Of a stretch of DNA of 36,354 nucleotides, positions 27,783 through 35,667 are shown in pieces. The notes under the pieces are model-generated. The model saw only the letters and a program-made list of their open reading frames with translations, searched no databases and was not told the origin of the DNA. Numbering within the stretch: the stretch's first letter is position 1; each line of letters starts with the position of its first letter. This DNA is from Betaproteobacteria bacterium. Its GTDB lineage: Bacteria; Pseudomonadota; Gammaproteobacteria; Burkholderiales; JACQAP01. The stretch spans positions 1 through 36,354 of the forward strand of contig JANXVW010000319.1 in assembly GCA_025351455.1 (NCBI GenBank), read 5' to 3'. The position numbers and the translations under genes are program-made.

Positions 27783-29189
27783 ATGCAAAGCAAATTTCGG
27801 CAGGTTGGCCTGATCGTCCTCGGGGCGATCCTTGGCGTGCTGATCAGCCTGAACTTTTCCGCCGTTGCGCAAAAAAGCGCGGGCCCGCTGCCGATCGAGG
27901 ATCTGCGCGCCTTCACGGAAGTATTTGGCCGCATCAAGAATGACTATGTCGAGCCGGTCGACGACAAGAAGCTCATTTCCGAGGCGATCAACGGCATGTT
28001 ATCCGGCCTGGATCCGCATTCCGCCTATCTGGACGCCGAAGCGTTTCGCGACCTGCAGGTTGGCACCCAGGGCGAATTCGGCGGCCTGGGCATCGAAGTC
28101 GGCATGGAAGACGGATTCGTCAAGGTCGTCGCGCCCATCGAAGATACGCCGGCGTGGCGCGCCGGCCTCAAGTCGGGCGACCTGATCATCAAGCTCGATG
28201 ACGCCAACGTGAAGGGCATGACGCTCAACGATGCGGTCAAGCGCATGCGCGGCAAGCCCAACACGCCGATCACGCTGACCTTCGTTCGCAAAGGCGACAC
28301 CAAGCCGCGTGTTGTCACCCTGACCCGCGCTGTGATTCAGATCCAAAGCGTGAAGGCTAAGCTGCTCGAACCGGGGTACGCCTACTTCCGCGTGACCCAG
28401 TTCCAGGAGCACACCGGTGAGACGCTGGCGAAATACGTCGAGAAGCTGTTCAAGGATAACAATGGTGCGATGAAGGGCATCATCCTCGACCTGCGCAATG
28501 ATCCGGGCGGTCTGCTGAACGGCGCCGTGGCAATTTCGTCCGCTTTCCTGCCAAGTGAAGACCTCGTGGTCTACACCGAAGGCCGCACCGAAGACGCGAA
28601 GATGAAACTGTTCGCGCGCCCCGAGTACTATCTGCGCGGCAGCAAGGACGACTATCTCAAGAAGCTCCCCAAGGAGATGAAGACGCTGCCGATGGTGGTA
28701 CTGGTCAACAGCGGCTCCGCATCGGCGTCGGAAATCGTTGCGGGCGCCCTGCAGGATCACAAGCGTGCGGTGGTGATGGGCACGCAAACATTCGGCAAGG
28801 GATCGGTGCAGACCATCCTGCCGCTCGGTAACGGCACGGCGATCAAGCTCACGACCGCACGTTACTACACGCCGAACGGACGCTCGATCCAGGCCAAGGG
28901 CATCACCCCGGACATCATCGTCGAAGAAGCCACGGTGACCGAGGGCGAGGCTGCAACCAGGCTGCGCGAAGCCGATCTGGACCGTCACCTGGCCAACCCG
29001 CAAGGCGGCACTCCCGAAGCCAAGCCGGCTCAGCCCCAAGCCGTGCCGGCCACGCCGCCGGCTGCGCCGAAGCCCGAGGAAAAGCCCGCCGACGACGGCA
29101 CGCCGCCCGACATCGTGTCGAAAAACGACTACCAGTTGAACCAGGCGCTGAATCTGCTGAAAGGCCTGCAGATTATTGGCAAGAGATAA
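27783..29189 (+). CDS. ctpA: C-terminal processing protease CtpA (S41 family)
   Basis: Periplasmic S41A serine protease of 468 aa, with an N-terminal signal or anchor helix (about 5-29), a PDZ domain (about 95-180, GGLGIEVGMEDGFVKVVAPI) and the protease core with the SGSASASEI nucleophile region and the general-base lysine in TFGKGSVQ. The C-terminal Pro/Ala-rich stretch (about 405-445) looks like a linker. Such enzymes trim the C-termini of envelope proteins and degrade some of them. The ATG at 27783 is preferred to 27777, because AGGAG then lies 8 bases upstream instead of 2. A strong hairpin follows. Confidence 0.95.
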   Translation: MQSKFRQVGLIVLGAILGVLISLNFSAVAQKSAGPLPIEDLRAFTEVFGRIKNDYVEPVDDKKLISEAINGMLSGLDPHSAYLDAEAFRDLQVGTQGEFGGLGIEVGMEDGFVKVVAPIEDTPAWRAGLKSGDLIIKLDDANVKGMTLNDAVKRMRGKPNTPITLTFVRKGDTKPRVVTLTRAVIQIQSVKAKLLEPGYAYFRVTQFQEHTGETLAKYVEKLFKDNNGAMKGIILDLRNDPGGLLNGAVAISSAFLPSEDLVVYTEGRTEDAKMKLFARPEYYLRGSKDDYLKKLPKEMKTLPMVVLVNSGSASASEIVAGALQDHKRAVVMGTQTFGKGSVQTILPLGNGTAIKLTTARYYTPNGRSIQAKGITPDIIVEEATVTEGEAATRLREADLDRHLANPQGGTPEAKPAQPQAVPATPPAAPKPEEKPADDGTPPDIVSKNDYQLNQALNLLKGLQIIGKR

Positions 29190-29212
29190 AGCAGTACGGC
29201 AAGTGCAGTGAC

Positions 29213-29239
29213 GGAAGGCCCGCCCAGCGCGGGCCTTCC
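29213..29239 (+). terminator. Terminator-like hairpin after ctpA
   Basis: GGAAGGCCCGC (29213-29223) and GCGGGCCTTCC (29229-29239) form an 11-base-pair stem with a 5-base loop, 24 bases after the ctpA stop. Only short T runs follow, so termination may be partial or Rho-assisted. Confidence 0.65.
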
Positions 29240-29265
29240 GCGTTAAGATGCCCGCAAAATCCGCT

Positions 29266-29313
29266 GCCCTGAGTGAAATAGGCCCTGAGCGAAATAGCCC
29301 TCAAGCGAAATGG
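29266..29313. repeat. Three tandem 16-base repeats covering the moeB start
   Basis: Copies at 29266-29281, 29282-29297 and 29298-29313 differ at one to a few positions (GCCCTGAGYGAAATAG, last copy CCCTCAAGCGAAATGG). The third copy supplies the ATG of the moeB gene, where the other two have ATA. Copy number could affect translation or be a slippage relic. Confidence 0.8.
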
Positions 29314-30086
29314 ACGACAACCAGCTTTTGCGTTACAGCCGCCACATCCTGCTGCCCGAGATCGAAATCGACGGACAGCAGAAGCTGCTCGATGCGCATG
29401 TGTTGATAATCGGCGTGGGCGGGCTGGGCGCGCCGGTTTCACTTTATCTGACGGCAAGCGGCGTGGGCCGGCTGACGATCTGCGACGACGACCGCGTCGA
29501 CCTGACCAACCTGCAACGCCAGATCGTGCACTTCACCGATTCGATCGGCGAACGCAAGGTCGATTCCGCGCAACGCACGCTGGCGCGCATCAATCCGCAA
29601 ACCGTTGTCACGCCCATTGCGGAACGCGTCGCCGGTGAGCGGCTGGAACAACTGGTCCAGTCCGCGGATGTGATTGTCGATTGCACCGACAACTTCGCCA
29701 CACGCCACGCGATCAACCGCGCCTGTGTGCGTTTTGCCAGGCCGCTGGTGTCGGGCGCCGGCGTTCGCTTCGACGGGCAGGTCGCGGTGTTCGACCTGCG
29801 TCGCGCGGACAGCCCGTGCTATCACTGCCTGTTTCCGGAAAGCGGCGACCTCGAAGAAATGCGTTGCGCCGTCATGGGCGTATTCGCGCCGCTGGTCGGC
29901 ATCATCGGCTCGATCCAGGCCGCCGAGACGCTGAAATTGCTGATCGGGGCAGGCAAGGATCTTACCGGGCGCCTGCTGCTGCTTGATGCCCTGACAATGG
30001 AGTGGCGCAGCGTGCGTCTGAAGAAAGACCCGCAGTGCGCGGTATGCGGCGCCGGAGAGAGCGCCCGGCGACCGAAGGTCGCGTGA
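29310..30086 (+). CDS. moeB: MoeB/ThiF/HesA-type sulfur-carrier adenylyltransferase
   Basis: E1-like enzyme of 258 aa that adenylates the C-terminus of a small sulfur carrier (MoaD or ThiS). The nucleotide loop is GVGGLGAP, with RLTICDDDRVDLTNLQRQIVH, IVDCTDNFATRHAIN, and the zinc cysteines in PCYHC and CAVCG. MoeB versus ThiF cannot be fixed without the partner gene, none of which is in the window; the local gene order in related genomes usually names it moeB. The start codon sits in the last of three tandem repeats and has no clear Shine-Dalgarno. Confidence 0.88.
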   Translation: MDDNQLLRYSRHILLPEIEIDGQQKLLDAHVLIIGVGGLGAPVSLYLTASGVGRLTICDDDRVDLTNLQRQIVHFTDSIGERKVDSAQRTLARINPQTVVTPIAERVAGERLEQLVQSADVIVDCTDNFATRHAINRACVRFARPLVSGAGVRFDGQVAVFDLRRADSPCYHCLFPESGDLEEMRCAVMGVFAPLVGIIGSIQAAETLKLLIGAGKDLTGRLLLLDALTMEWRSVRLKKDPQCAVCGAGESARRPKVA

Positions 30087-30090
30087 TTAA

Positions 30091-30197
30091 GCGATTGGGC
30101 AATTAAGTGATTGAGTGACTCAATCCCGCAATCGCTGAATCGCGCAATCGCCCGACCATTCAATCACCCAATCGCCCAATCGCGGAACTACGCAATC
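30091..30197. repeat. CAATCGC-type short repeat cluster with inverted arms
   Basis: The gap between convergent moeB and the lipoprotein gene is filled by degenerate 7-8-base units (ATTGGGC, CAATCGC, GAATCGC, CAATCAC, CAATCGCC). Larger inverted arms GCGATTGGGC (30091-30100) and GCCCAATCGC (30174-30183) flank an inner hairpin GATTGAG-TGA-CTCAATC (30109-30125). The last unit contains the lipoprotein stop codon. It could act as a two-way terminator; there is no T tract. Confidence 0.75.
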
Positions 30198-30654
30198 ACT
30201 CTTTGCGGAATTCCACGCGCGTCCTGCCGTTTGCGGCGGACACGTAGATCATTTCCTTGCCAGTCACTTCTTTGAGTTTCCACGCGGCGGCAAATCCCAC
30301 CGGCAGCAGGCTGGGCAGCGTCGAGGATTCGATCTTGGTGTGCAGGTACCCATCGCGCACCGTCCAGTTGCCGCTCGCACTGAAGTAGTACACCAGCCGG
30401 CCATTCCGGACTTCGAAATTGGGACGATTCGGCAGGTAAAAATCGGCGGGCACGAGCATGCGTAACTCGCCCTGCCAGTTGACCCGTCCCCCAGGCAGCA
30501 GTGTGAACTGGGTTTCCACGATCACATCGTCGGAGGCGACTTCTCGCGATCCCCAGGTGCCGACAAGCACCTTCGCGAATTCATCGTCCGACGCGCCGCA
30601 GCCGCCAAGCAGCGCGGCAACCAGCGCAAAAAAGATAATTCTTACGGTCGGCAA
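30196..30654 (-). CDS. Orphan lipoprotein, function unknown
   Basis: 152-aa protein, probably starting at a TTG (30654) 13 bases after the slmA stop. The N-terminus has a lipobox signal (FFALVAALLGGC), giving a lipid-modified Cys near residue 19. The mature part is beta-rich with W and Y residues (LVGTWGSREV, GGRVNWQGEL, YYFSASGNWTVRDGYLHTKIES) and looks like a lipocalin/YxeF-like or lipid-exposed beta sandwich. I do not recognise a family. It is the last gene of the argB-HAD-slmA set. Confidence 0.6.
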   Translation of the reverse strand: MPTVRIIFFALVAALLGGCGASDDEFAKVLVGTWGSREVASDDVIVETQFTLLPGGRVNWQGELRMLVPADFYLPNRPNFEVRNGRLVYYFSASGNWTVRDGYLHTKIESSTLPSLLPVGFAAAWKLKEVTGKEMIYVSAANGRTRVEFRKE

Positions 30655-30667
30655 TTGAAGCCCCGCA

Positions 30668-31240
30668 TCAAACCAGCGCGGGCCATTGCGCGGCCCACTG
30701 CTCTGTTGGATCGCGCCTGAAGCCGCTCTTGGCGAACTGGTGCCAGCGGCCGATCACGAAAGCGATCATGAGATTGGCCTGGGCAGCCGCGTCGGTGCTT
30801 TCCGCGATCTGCTTTTCCGAAATGGCGAAACGCAGCGACTGCTTGAGCGTTGCCTCCAGGCGGTCATGCAACTGGTTGATGCGCGTCTGCAGGCGCTCGT
30901 CTTCGTTGACCAGCGCGTCGCCGATCAGCACGCGCGTCATGCCGGGATTCTTCTTGGCGAAGCCGAGCAACGACGACATGATCGCCTCGAGTTGCTTCAG
31001 TCCGCTGGTTTCTTCCGCGGTGATCTTGTTCACCAGGCCAAACAGGGTCTGCTCGATGAATTCGATCAATCCCTCGAACATCTGCGCCTTGCTGGCGAAA
31101 TGCCGATACAGCGCGGCCTCGGAAACGTCGAGCCGGGCGGCGAGCGCGGCGGTGGTGATCTTTTCCCCCTTGGGATTTTCGAGCATGCTCGCAAGGGTCT
31201 GCAAAATCTGCAGCTTGCGTTCTCCGGGCTTCATTGGCAT
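30668..31240 (-). CDS. slmA: Nucleoid-occlusion regulator SlmA (TetR family)
   Basis: 190-aa TetR-fold DNA-binding protein. The helix-turn-helix is near residues 27-52 (ITTAALAARLDVSEAALYRHFASKAQMFEGLIEF), almost the SlmA consensus, and the ligand-type domain has GFAKKNPGMTRVLIGDALVNEDERLQTRINQL. SlmA binds chromosomal sites and blocks FtsZ ring assembly over the nucleoid in E. coli; the same role here is inferred. It is downstream of the HAD gene, with a 102-base gap. Confidence 0.88.
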   Translation of the reverse strand: MPMKPGERKLQILQTLASMLENPKGEKITTAALAARLDVSEAALYRHFASKAQMFEGLIEFIEQTLFGLVNKITAEETSGLKQLEAIMSSLLGFAKKNPGMTRVLIGDALVNEDERLQTRINQLHDRLEATLKQSLRFAISEKQIAESTDAAAQANLMIAFVIGRWHQFAKSGFRRDPTEQWAAQWPALV

Positions 31241-31342
31241 GGCGGCTCTGAGAGGGTGTAGCTGCGCTGATTGGGGTTGAGGGCGAACAAAGGTTACCCG
31301 AACGCCGCGAAATTTAACACGAACCGCGCGAAGCGGCGTGGC

Positions 31343-31999
31343 TCAAAGGCGATGCAGCAGCCTGGGCAGACGGAACAGTTGCCGCACGCTGGCATCCACC
31401 CACGCCGGGGCGTAATTCGATTCGGTCACCCAGACGGTTTTCATGCCCAGCCGCCGGGCGGTGCGCAAATTCTCAAGACTGTCTTCCACCATGATGCAGC
31501 GCGAAGGCGCCAGGCGGTGTGCATGCAGCAAGCGTACAAAGCCGTGCGCCTGCGGCTTGGGCCGGAAGCGGGTGCGCTCGATGGAAAACACGTCGTCGAA
31601 CAGATCGCCTACTCCCAGCACCTGCAGGACGGCCCGCGCGTAATGACCGGGTGCATTGGAAAACACGATCTTGCGTCCCGGCAGGCGCCGCAGCACGGAG
31701 CGCAGTTCGCGCCGGCCCACGACCATGCGCTCGATGTCGAGGACAGGATGGGTTTCGCGCAGGAAATGCCCCGGATCGACGCTGTGATGCCGGATCAGTC
31801 CGATCAGGGTTGCGCCATAGCGCTTCCAGTACGCGTCGCGCAATTCGTCGGCCTCTTCCGCCCCAAGATCGAGCAATCTGGCGACGTATTCGGTCATCGA
31901 ACGATTGATGTGCGGAAAGATGTGCGGACGCGCATCGTGCAGCGTGTTGTCGAGATCGAATATCCAGACCCTCGACCTGCCGCCGGCGGAAAATCCCAT
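31343..31999 (-). CDS. HAD-family pyrimidine 5'-nucleotidase-like phosphatase
   Basis: 218-aa HAD-superfamily hydrolase, probably a pyrimidine nucleotidase (SDT1-like). Motif I is WIFDLDNTLHDA (nucleophile Asp), motif II FSNAPGHYA, and motifs III and IV RPKPQAHG and MVEDSLENL. Such enzymes remove phosphate from UMP/CMP or from related metabolites, but the natural substrate cannot be read from the sequence. It lies 17 bases after argB and before slmA, an arrangement repeated in many betaproteobacteria. Confidence 0.85.
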   Translation of the reverse strand: MGFSAGGRSRVWIFDLDNTLHDARPHIFPHINRSMTEYVARLLDLGAEEADELRDAYWKRYGATLIGLIRHHSVDPGHFLRETHPVLDIERMVVGRRELRSVLRRLPGRKIVFSNAPGHYARAVLQVLGVGDLFDDVFSIERTRFRPKPQAHGFVRLLHAHRLAPSRCIMVEDSLENLRTARRLGMKTVWVTESNYAPAWVDASVRQLFRLPRLLHRL

Positions 32000-32016
32000 A
32001 TTCAGCGAGCACCCCG

Positions 32017-32937
<921 letters not shown>

Positions 32938-32970
32938 CTAACCGACCACCAGCCTGGCAACCAACGACGT

Positions 32971-32998
32971 AAAAAAGGGGCGGCCGAAGCGCCCCTTT
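32971..32998 (-). terminator. Rho-independent terminator of hsp20
   Basis: On the minus strand AAAGGGGCG pairs with CGCCCCTTT around a loop that includes a CTTCGG tetraloop-type sequence, followed by a run of T before ACG. It lies 20 bases after the hsp20 stop and is a textbook intrinsic terminator. Confidence 0.88.
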
Positions 32999-33018
32999 AT
33001 TGAATGCTACCAACCCGC

Positions 33019-33441
33019 TTATTGGATCGAAAGCTTCCTGGCGGGCGCGACGGCCTTCTTGGGCAACCGCAGTTCCAGCACGCCATTCGTGTACTTGGCT
33101 TCCGACGCCGCTTCGTCCACCTCCTGCGCCAGGCTGAACGCGCGGTAGACCTTGCCGTAATAGCGCTCCGAGCGCAGCACCCTCTCGCCCTGCTTTTCTT
33201 CCTGGTGATTTTTAACTTCGGCCGTAATCGCGACCTGGTTGCCGTCGATGGTGACCTGGATGTCGTCTTTCTTCACACCAGGTATTTCGGCGTGCACGGT
33301 GTAGGCTGCTTCATCTTCCGTCACATCCATGCGCGCTTCCGCAACCGGCTCGGCGTCGAACGCCGACGGACGCGCGATAAAGCTCCTGAACAAGCTGTCG
33401 ACGGAACTGTCGTACGGGGTGTATCGGATCAAACTTACCAT
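33019..33441 (-). CDS. Small heat-shock protein Hsp20 (alpha-crystallin family)
   Basis: 140-aa chaperone that holds unfolding proteins in large assemblies. The alpha-crystallin domain (about residues 35-130) has VHAEIPGVKKDDIQVTIDGNQVAI, RYYGKVYRAFSLAQEV and the conserved ASEAKYTNGVLELRLPKK; the C-terminus ends KLSIQ, an IxI-like motif. The ATG at 33441 is fixed by AAGGAG seven bases upstream, which also gives the usual MVSLIRYTPYD start. A sigma-32-type promoter precedes it, and the terminator is strong, so it is a single-gene heat-shock unit. Confidence 0.94.
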   Translation of the reverse strand: MVSLIRYTPYDSSVDSLFRSFIARPSAFDAEPVAEARMDVTEDEAAYTVHAEIPGVKKDDIQVTIDGNQVAITAEVKNHQEEKQGERVLRSERYYGKVYRAFSLAQEVDEAASEAKYTNGVLELRLPKKAVAPARKLSIQ

Positions 33442-33484
33442 AGTGTTTCTCCTTGAATTGCGGGCGCGTATCACCCTTGACCGC

Positions 33485-33513
33485 TATATGAGCCCCCACC
33501 CGACTATTTCAAG
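33485..33513 (-). promoter_or_regulatory. Sigma-32 (heat-shock) promoter of hsp20
   Basis: Minus-strand CTTGAAA (33513-33507), 13 bases, and GCTCATATA (33493-33485) compare well with the RpoH consensus CTTGAAA and CCCCATNTA, with a legal spacing. The predicted start would leave a leader of about 36 bases before the hsp20 ATG, with AAGGAG in it. Confidence 0.75.
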
Positions 33514-33711
33514 AGCATCTTTGCCGGTCCCCGGAATGGCGGGCCTCGGGCTTTGGGGACTAAACTTCCGGATTCAAGGCGGCCTCAGGCGCAAGCCAGG
33601 CGTCGCGGGGCGCTGCATCCAATTGGCGGTGCATTGCGTACTTGGGTCTACGGCAGGCAAATACGGCCGTAACCAGGCAGATCGTCATTCACATTCGAAG
33701 GAGAGCGAACC

Positions 33712-33969
33712 ATGGAAGGCAAGAAAATCTTGGGCTTGGCGGTAGCGGCTTCCGCTGCTGCACTTTTCATCACCGGCTGTGCGAACATGGGCGGCGGCAC
33801 CCATTCCGGCACTGAAGCGAAGGTCGCCTGCAGCGGCGGCAACGCCTGCAAGGGCCAGAGCGAGTGCAAGAGCGCGAACAGTTCCTGCAAAGGCCAGAAC
33901 GCCTGCAAGGGCCAGGGCTTCGTTTCCCTGACGTCGGAAGAATGCAAGAAAGCGACCAACCGCTCGTAA
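33712..33969 (+). CDS. Bufferin-type Cys-rich metallophore precursor (BufA2-like)
   Basis: 85-aa small precursor of a ribosomal peptide that is probably modified and exported. It has a Sec-type signal with a lipobox (FITGC, Cys23) and a mature part with six cysteines at 40, 46, 52, 59, 65 and 78. Three CKGQ repeats start at 46, 59 and 65, preceded by CSGG. This matches the cysteine-rich bufferin group, in which a DUF692 (MNIO) enzyme converts cysteines to thio-oxazole-type groups that bind copper. A strong ribosome binding site (AAGGAG, 8 bases) precedes the ATG. The next two genes encode the expected enzyme and partner. That the product is lipid-anchored is inferred from the lipobox. Confidence 0.8.
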   Translation: MEGKKILGLAVAASAAALFITGCANMGGGTHSGTEAKVACSGGNACKGQSECKSANSSCKGQNACKGQGFVSLTSEECKKATNRS

Positions 33970-33976
33970 TGTTCGG

Positions 33977-34010
33977 GTGCGGGAACGCCGGCGTGCCGGC
34001 CTTCCCGCAC
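33977..34010 (+). other. Hairpin between bufA and bufB
   Basis: GTGCGGGAA (33977-33985) pairs with TTCCCGCAC (34002-34010). Inside it GCCGG pairs with CCGGC across a CGTG loop, with one C-C mismatch. It begins 7 bases after the precursor stop, has no T tract and could protect the precursor mRNA or weaken read-through into the enzyme gene. Confidence 0.75.
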
Positions 34011-34033
34011 CAGGCACGCTCGAAAGGTTCTTC

Positions 34034-34864
34034 ATGACGGCGGCTTTGGGATTCGGGCTCGGCCTGCGCACCGATCACTACGAGGCGATCCTCGAATCGC
34101 ATCCGCGGGTCGACTGGTTCGAGGCGCTCAGCGAAAACTATCTGGTGCCCGGCGGCAAGCCGCTGTATTACCTAGATCGCATCCGCGCCGATTACCCCAT
34201 CGTCCTGCATGGCGTGTCGCTTTCGATCGGCAGTGCGGATCCCCTCGACCGCGATTATCTCAAGGCGCTGAAACAGCTCGCGCAGCGCGTTGAACCGGCC
34301 TGGGTCTCCGATCACTTGTGCTGGACCGGCGTGGCCGGCAAGAACCTGCACGACCTGTTCCCGATTCCCTACACCGAGGAAGCCGTCGAGCACGTCGCCG
34401 CCCGCGTGCGCGAAGTGCAGGATTTCCTCGGCCGCCGCATCCTGCTCGAAAACGTATCGAGCTACGTGACCTTCCGCGGCTCCGAGATGAGCGAGTGGGA
34501 TTTCTTGTCCGAGATCGCGCGGCGTGCCGACTGCCAGGTGCTGCTCGACGTAAACAACATCTATGTCAGCGCGTTCAACCACGGCTTCGATGCCCTCGAG
34601 TTCCTGAACGGCATTCCCGTCGAGCGTGTGCGCCAGATCCACCTGGCCGGCCACAGCAACTGCGGGACGCACATCATCGACACGCACGATGCCGAAATCA
34701 TCAACGCGGTCTGGGACCTGTACGCCACGGCGGTGCGCCGCTTCGGCAACGTGGCGACCATGATCGAGCGCGACGACCACATTCCGCCGCTGGCGGATCT
34801 GGTTGCGGAACTCGGCCGAGCGCGCGAAATCGCCGCGCATTCCCTACAGGCCAAAGCGGCGTGA
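34034..34864 (+). CDS. bufB: DUF692 multinuclear non-heme iron oxidase (BufB-like)
   Basis: 276-aa TIM-barrel enzyme of the MNIO family, which uses a cluster of irons to oxidise peptide cysteines. Numbered from the ATG at 34034: the conserved His59 in [28 protein letters not shown] with the metal Glu, [17 protein letters not shown] with Asp, Asn and His, QIHLAGH, and IDTHD followed by MIERDDHIP. This is the full family pattern, so it should be active. The start follows AAAGG; the frame upstream runs through the bufA-bufB hairpin and has no support. It should modify the CKGQ cysteines of the precursor encoded just upstream. Confidence 0.93.
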   Translation: MTAALGFGLGLRTDHYEAILESHPRVDWFEALSENYLVPGGKPLYYLDRIRADYPIVLHGVSLSIGSADPLDRDYLKALKQLAQRVEPAWVSDHLCWTGVAGKNLHDLFPIPYTEEAVEHVAARVREVQDFLGRRILLENVSSYVTFRGSEMSEWDFLSEIARRADCQVLLDVNNIYVSAFNHGFDALEFLNGIPVERVRQIHLAGHSNCGTHIIDTHDAEIINAVWDLYATAVRRFGNVATMIERDDHIPPLADLVAELGRAREIAAHSLQAKAA

Positions 34865-34871
34865 ACAGGTT

Positions 34872-35657
34872 ATGAAGCAACTTGCCACAACCGAAGCGCA
34901 TTTCCAGGACTACGTGCTGACGGGCAACCCCGCCATTGATGGAGAAATCGACGGCGACGGCGCCGAATTCCGTAACGCGCGCCTGGCCATCTACCGCGAC
35001 GCCTACCGCCTGCGCCTGATCGAGGTCCTCGGCAACGACTATGACGTCCTGCACGCCTACCTGGGCGACGACTCCTTCGACGCCCTGGCGGCCGAATATG
35101 TTGCCGCGCATCCCTCCACGTTTCGCAACGTGCGTTGGTTCGGCGGCCGGATGGCGGATTTCCTGGATGCGACGCCGCGCTACGCCAACCATCCCGAGCT
35201 GGGCGAGCTCGCCCGCTTCGAATGGTCGCTGGGCATGGCCTTCGATTCGCCGGACGAGGACCCGGTGCAATTCGCAGAAGTCGCGGGCGTGCCGCCGGAA
35301 GCCTGGGCGGACCTTCGCTTCAGGCCCCACCCGAGCCTGCGCCGGATGGGCCTGCATACGAATGCGGTCGCAATCTGGAAGGCAATTGGCGATGAGGCCG
35401 ATCCGCCGGCCGCGGAAACATTTACCGCACCGGTCGCTTGGGCGATCTGGCGCAAGCAGCATTCGCCGTTTTTCCGGTCGCTGGAAGAAGACGAGGCCTG
35501 GGCGCTGGGCGCGCTGCTGGCCCAGGCCAGTTTCGGCGAGATTTGCGCCGGCTTGTGTGAATGGGTTGCCGAAGACGCCGCGCCGGCGCGCGCCGCCGGC
35601 TTGCTACGCGGCTGGGTCGAAGAAGGCTGGATTGCGGAACTGCTGATTGCGGCCTAG
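34872..35657 (+). CDS. bufC: DUF2063 putative recognition partner (BufC-like)
   Basis: 261-aa protein of the DUF2063 family. The N-terminal domain (about 1-95) has FQDYVLTG, NARLAIYRDAYRLRLIEVLGNDYDVLHAYLGDDSFDALAAEYV, which is diagnostic; the C-terminal part (about 130-261) is variable and includes the PCLR-type segment ADLRFRPHPSLRRM. In other systems this protein partners the MNIO enzyme, holding the precursor leader. The ATG at 34872 follows AGGT, 7 bases after bufB, so the genes are coupled. It converges on the copper chaperone gene with a 10-base gap and no terminator. Confidence 0.88.
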   Translation: MKQLATTEAHFQDYVLTGNPAIDGEIDGDGAEFRNARLAIYRDAYRLRLIEVLGNDYDVLHAYLGDDSFDALAAEYVAAHPSTFRNVRWFGGRMADFLDATPRYANHPELGELARFEWSLGMAFDSPDEDPVQFAEVAGVPPEAWADLRFRPHPSLRRMGLHTNAVAIWKAIGDEADPPAAETFTAPVAWAIWRKQHSPFFRSLEEDEAWALGALLAQASFGEICAGLCEWVAEDAAPARAAGLLRGWVEEGWIAELLIAA

Positions 35658-35667
35658 CGGCCGGTAG

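Noticed and set aside
30091-30197. CRISPR array
   Set aside because: The units are 7-8 bases, degenerate and lack uniform spacers or cas genes.
33669-33699. GTAACC and CGAA as an ECF-sigma promoter for the bufferin operon
   Set aside because: The spacing is 21 bases instead of the usual 16 or so, and CGAA overlaps the Shine-Dalgarno.
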